In this document: positions 6,860 to 8,029 of the stretch, piece after piece
How positions within the stretch are numbered: position 1 is the first letter of the stretch
Layout of the letters: every line of letters starts with the position of its first letter
Origin: Candidatus Poseidoniaceae archaeon
GTDB lineage: Archaea > Thermoplasmatota > Poseidoniia > Poseidoniales > Poseidoniaceae
Direction: 5' to 3'
Length of the DNA: 8,029 nucleotides
Assembly (NCBI GenBank): GCA_022452125.1
Contig: JAKURJ010000014.1
Location: forward strand, 1-8,029
The notes under the pieces: generated by a model
The model's input: only the letters and a program-made list of their open reading frames with translations
The model's database searches: none
What the model was told of the DNA's origin: nothing
Program-made: the position numbers and the translations under genes

Positions 6860-7472
6860 AGACTAGAGCAGCTCTGATTATTCCTCTTAGAGGCACTTCT
6901 TCGATTTCATTCCTTGCAGTTTTGTTGACTAGAACCATGCAAAGTGCGACTTCAGCACCCGCTTCTCGCATCGATTGGATGGTACGTGACATAGTTACTC
7001 CTGTTGAAAGGACATCGTCAACAATTGCTACTCTCTTGCCTGCAACTTGTCCATATTTGTTCGACAAGGAACCTTTTCCAGGTCCGCCGTCAACGTTTCT
7101 ATGAATTGCAACCTCGCATCCCAACTGGCTAGCAACTTCATTTGCAAAGAGTACTCCATTGATGGAGATACCGACTACAGTGTCAATGCTATCACCGCAT
7201 TCCTCATCTGCGACATCGGCCATTATTGCACCGATTGCTGCAATTCTTTGAGGGCGCACGCCAATTGTTCTCCAGCCGATTCGAACATCTTCTGGCTTTT
7301 CATTAGTGCTGCTTTCTGCCAATAGCCACGAAATAGTGTCTTGCGACAGAGACAACTCATCTGCGATTTGCTGAGAATTGAGTCCATCCTTTCGCAAATT
7401 AGAGACCATGTCCCTCAATTGCTCTATGCTCAAACCTTGCTCCATAATGGATTGGGGGAGTCTATCAGACAT
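6858..7472 (-). CDS. gfcR: GfcR-like transcriptional regulator (HTH plus orotate phosphoribosyltransferase-like domain)
   Basis: Numbering is from the ATG at 7472 (204 residues); a TTG three bases upstream and an ATG at 7445 are alternatives, and none has a clear SD. The N-terminus holds a helix-turn-helix (about 29-51, GLNSQQIADELSLSQDTISW). The rest (about 64-204) is a type I phosphoribosyltransferase fold with the PRPP-binding motif VAIVDDVLSTGVT near 148-160. The loop where true OPRTases carry catalytic lysines reads HRNVDGGPGKGSLSNKYG and does not resemble the KKxxKDHG pattern. That argues for a ligand-sensing regulator and against a catalytic OPRTase. The same architecture is known from the haloarchaeal regulator GfcR, which activates sugar-degradation genes. 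Here the target is unknown: neighbours are lysS and the aIF2 beta gene, with carAB about 2.8 kb away. Automatic annotation may call it an orotate phosphoribosyltransferase; I think the regulator reading is better. Confidence 0.9.
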   Translation of the reverse strand: MSDRLPQSIMEQGLSIEQLRDMVSNLRKDGLNSQQIADELSLSQDTISWLLAESSTNEKPEDVRIGWRTIGVRPQRIAAIGAIMADVADEECGDSIDTVVGISINGVLFANEVASQLGCEVAIHRNVDGGPGKGSLSNKYGQVAGKRVAIVDDVLSTGVTMSRTIQSMREAGAEVALCMVLVNKTARNEIEEVPLRGIIRAALV

Positions 7473-7541
7473 CAAACCATCGTTTCAAAATGGGCTAATG
7501 GGCGGAAACCCTCAAATGGGGCGGGCTCGGCGAATGGTCTG
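7473..7541. promoter_or_regulatory. Divergent gfcR / aIF2 beta intergenic region with AATGGG direct repeats
   Basis: These 69 bases must hold the promoters of both gfcR (minus) and the aIF2 beta gene (plus). No good TATA box and no SD are apparent for either gene, so leaderless or short-leader transcripts are plausible. AATGGG occurs three times on the plus strand, at 7489-7494, 7497-7502 and 7515-7520. The first two copies form a tandem 8-base repeat (AATGGGCT, AATGGGCG). A regulator site is possible; autoregulation by the GfcR-like protein is only a guess. Confidence 0.4.
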
Positions 7542-7952
7542 ATGTCAGACTTCGAGTACGAGTCCTTGCTTGACCGAGCCAGGTCAAATATTCCTGAGGA
7601 AATCTCTAATCGTGCTAGATGGACATTACCTGATCCCCAGATAATGATTGAAGGTTCAAACACGATTTTCAGAAACTTTACAGAAGTTGTAAATCACATG
7701 GATAGGGATGACAACCATGTTTACCAATTCATGCTGAATGAATTGGGTACTGCAGGTTCTAGGGACGGACCGCGTGCAAGATTCAAGGGACGTATTCCAC
7801 CAAAGAGATTGAAGAAAGCACTTGTCAACTATGTCAACCTGTACATCAAATGTGTTCAATGTAATTCTCCAGATACTCACTTCATCAAGGAAGACAGGAC
7901 TACTCTGTTGAAGTGCCAAGCATGTGGTGCAACAAGGCCAGTCAAGCTTTGA
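7542..7952 (+). CDS. Translation initiation factor aIF2, beta subunit
   Basis: The beta subunit of the heterotrimeric aIF2 helps deliver initiator Met-tRNA to the small ribosomal subunit. It is complete at 136 residues, the usual archaeal length of about 135-140. Order of parts: an N-terminal helix (MSDFEYESLLDRA) of the kind that contacts the gamma subunit; a central alpha-beta domain (about 35-100) with IEGSNTIFRNFTEVVNHM, ELGTAGSRDG and FKGRIPPKRLKKALVNY; and a C-terminal zinc ribbon C-x2-C-x17-C-x2-C (Cys104, 107, 125, 128). The frame is open further upstream to 7341, but that extension is antisense to gfcR and has no similarity to the family, so ATG 7542 is the start. No SD is visible. 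The 3' end overlaps the last codons of a convergent gene. The symbol eif2b/aif2b is used for this family. Confidence 0.96.
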   Translation: MSDFEYESLLDRARSNIPEEISNRARWTLPDPQIMIEGSNTIFRNFTEVVNHMDRDDNHVYQFMLNELGTAGSRDGPRARFKGRIPPKRLKKALVNYVNLYIKCVQCNSPDTHFIKEDRTTLLKCQACGATRPVKL

Positions 7953-8029
7953 GGTCGAGTAAAAATTGTGTTGGCAATTTCCCGCCATTCATGTATTCAA
8001 CCAAACTTGGAATCGCTTCTTTAGTGATT
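7942..8029 (-). CDS. C-terminal end of an unidentified gene, truncated by the right window edge
   Basis: On the minus strand a frame is open from the right edge (8028) for 28 codons and stops with TGA at 7944-7942; it ends in PTQFLLDLKA. The other two minus-strand frames look less likely: one meets a TAA within three codons of the edge, and the other carries an ORF that runs antisense through the aIF2 beta gene. Without this gene 7953-8029 would be unexplained, and a convergent gene fits the packing seen elsewhere. Its end overlaps the aIF2 beta gene by 11 bases. Too little is visible to name a family. Confidence 0.5.
   Translation of the reverse strand, partial: ITKEAIPSLVEYMNGGKLPTQFLLDLKA

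Noticed and set aside
7341..7541. 67-codon N-terminal extension of the aIF2 beta frame
   Set aside because: It runs antisense through gfcR and does not resemble the N-terminus of any aIF2 beta; the ATG at 7542 gives the normal family length.
7656..7988. 110-codon minus-strand frame
   Set aside because: It is antisense to the aIF2 beta gene and shows no recognisable motif; the other minus-strand frame ending at 7942 is a better candidate for a real gene.

Overview
The window looks like ordinary chromosomal housekeeping DNA from a euryarchaeon. The evidence is a small archaeal-type translation initiation factor aIF2 beta with a C-terminal zinc ribbon, a class I lysyl-tRNA synthetase, and a GfcR-type protein that joins an HTH to a phosphoribosyltransferase fold. 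Base composition (moderate GC by eye), very tight gene packing and E. coli-like carAB would suit a Thermoplasmata-related marine lineage such as Marine Group II/III. That placement is inference; no rRNA or other marker was available to test it. No mobile element, CRISPR array, tRNA or rRNA was seen.

Layout. Positions 1-733 (+) hold the 3' two thirds of carA, the glutaminase subunit of carbamoyl-phosphate synthetase. Its stop overlaps by one base the start of carB (733-4068, +), the large synthetase subunit. carB converges on a minus-strand gene for an unrecognised zinc-ribbon protein (4069-5262); the two stop codons touch with no spacer. Further right on the minus strand lie lysS (5342-6847) and gfcR (6858-7472). 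Transcription therefore runs gfcR -> lysS -> zinc-ribbon protein and may form one operon. gfcR is divergent from the aIF2 beta gene (7542-7952, +) across a 69-base region with short direct repeats. At the right edge, the last codons of another minus-strand gene overlap the 3' end of the aIF2 beta gene by 11 bases.

How the genes relate. CarA and CarB make carbamoyl phosphate for pyrimidine and arginine synthesis. GfcR-like proteins carry a PRPP-binding motif and an HTH, so one could act as a metabolite-sensing regulator, but its target here is unknown. LysS and aIF2 beta belong to translation.

I did not find an obviously new system. The points most worth checking are: the uncharacterised zinc-ribbon protein with acidic and lysine-rich segments; a palindrome-containing insertion in the CarB linker; a LysRS whose KMSKS-type loop has no lysine and whose usual zinc-binding cysteines appear to be missing; and two possible regulatory repeat elements in the short intergenic regions.
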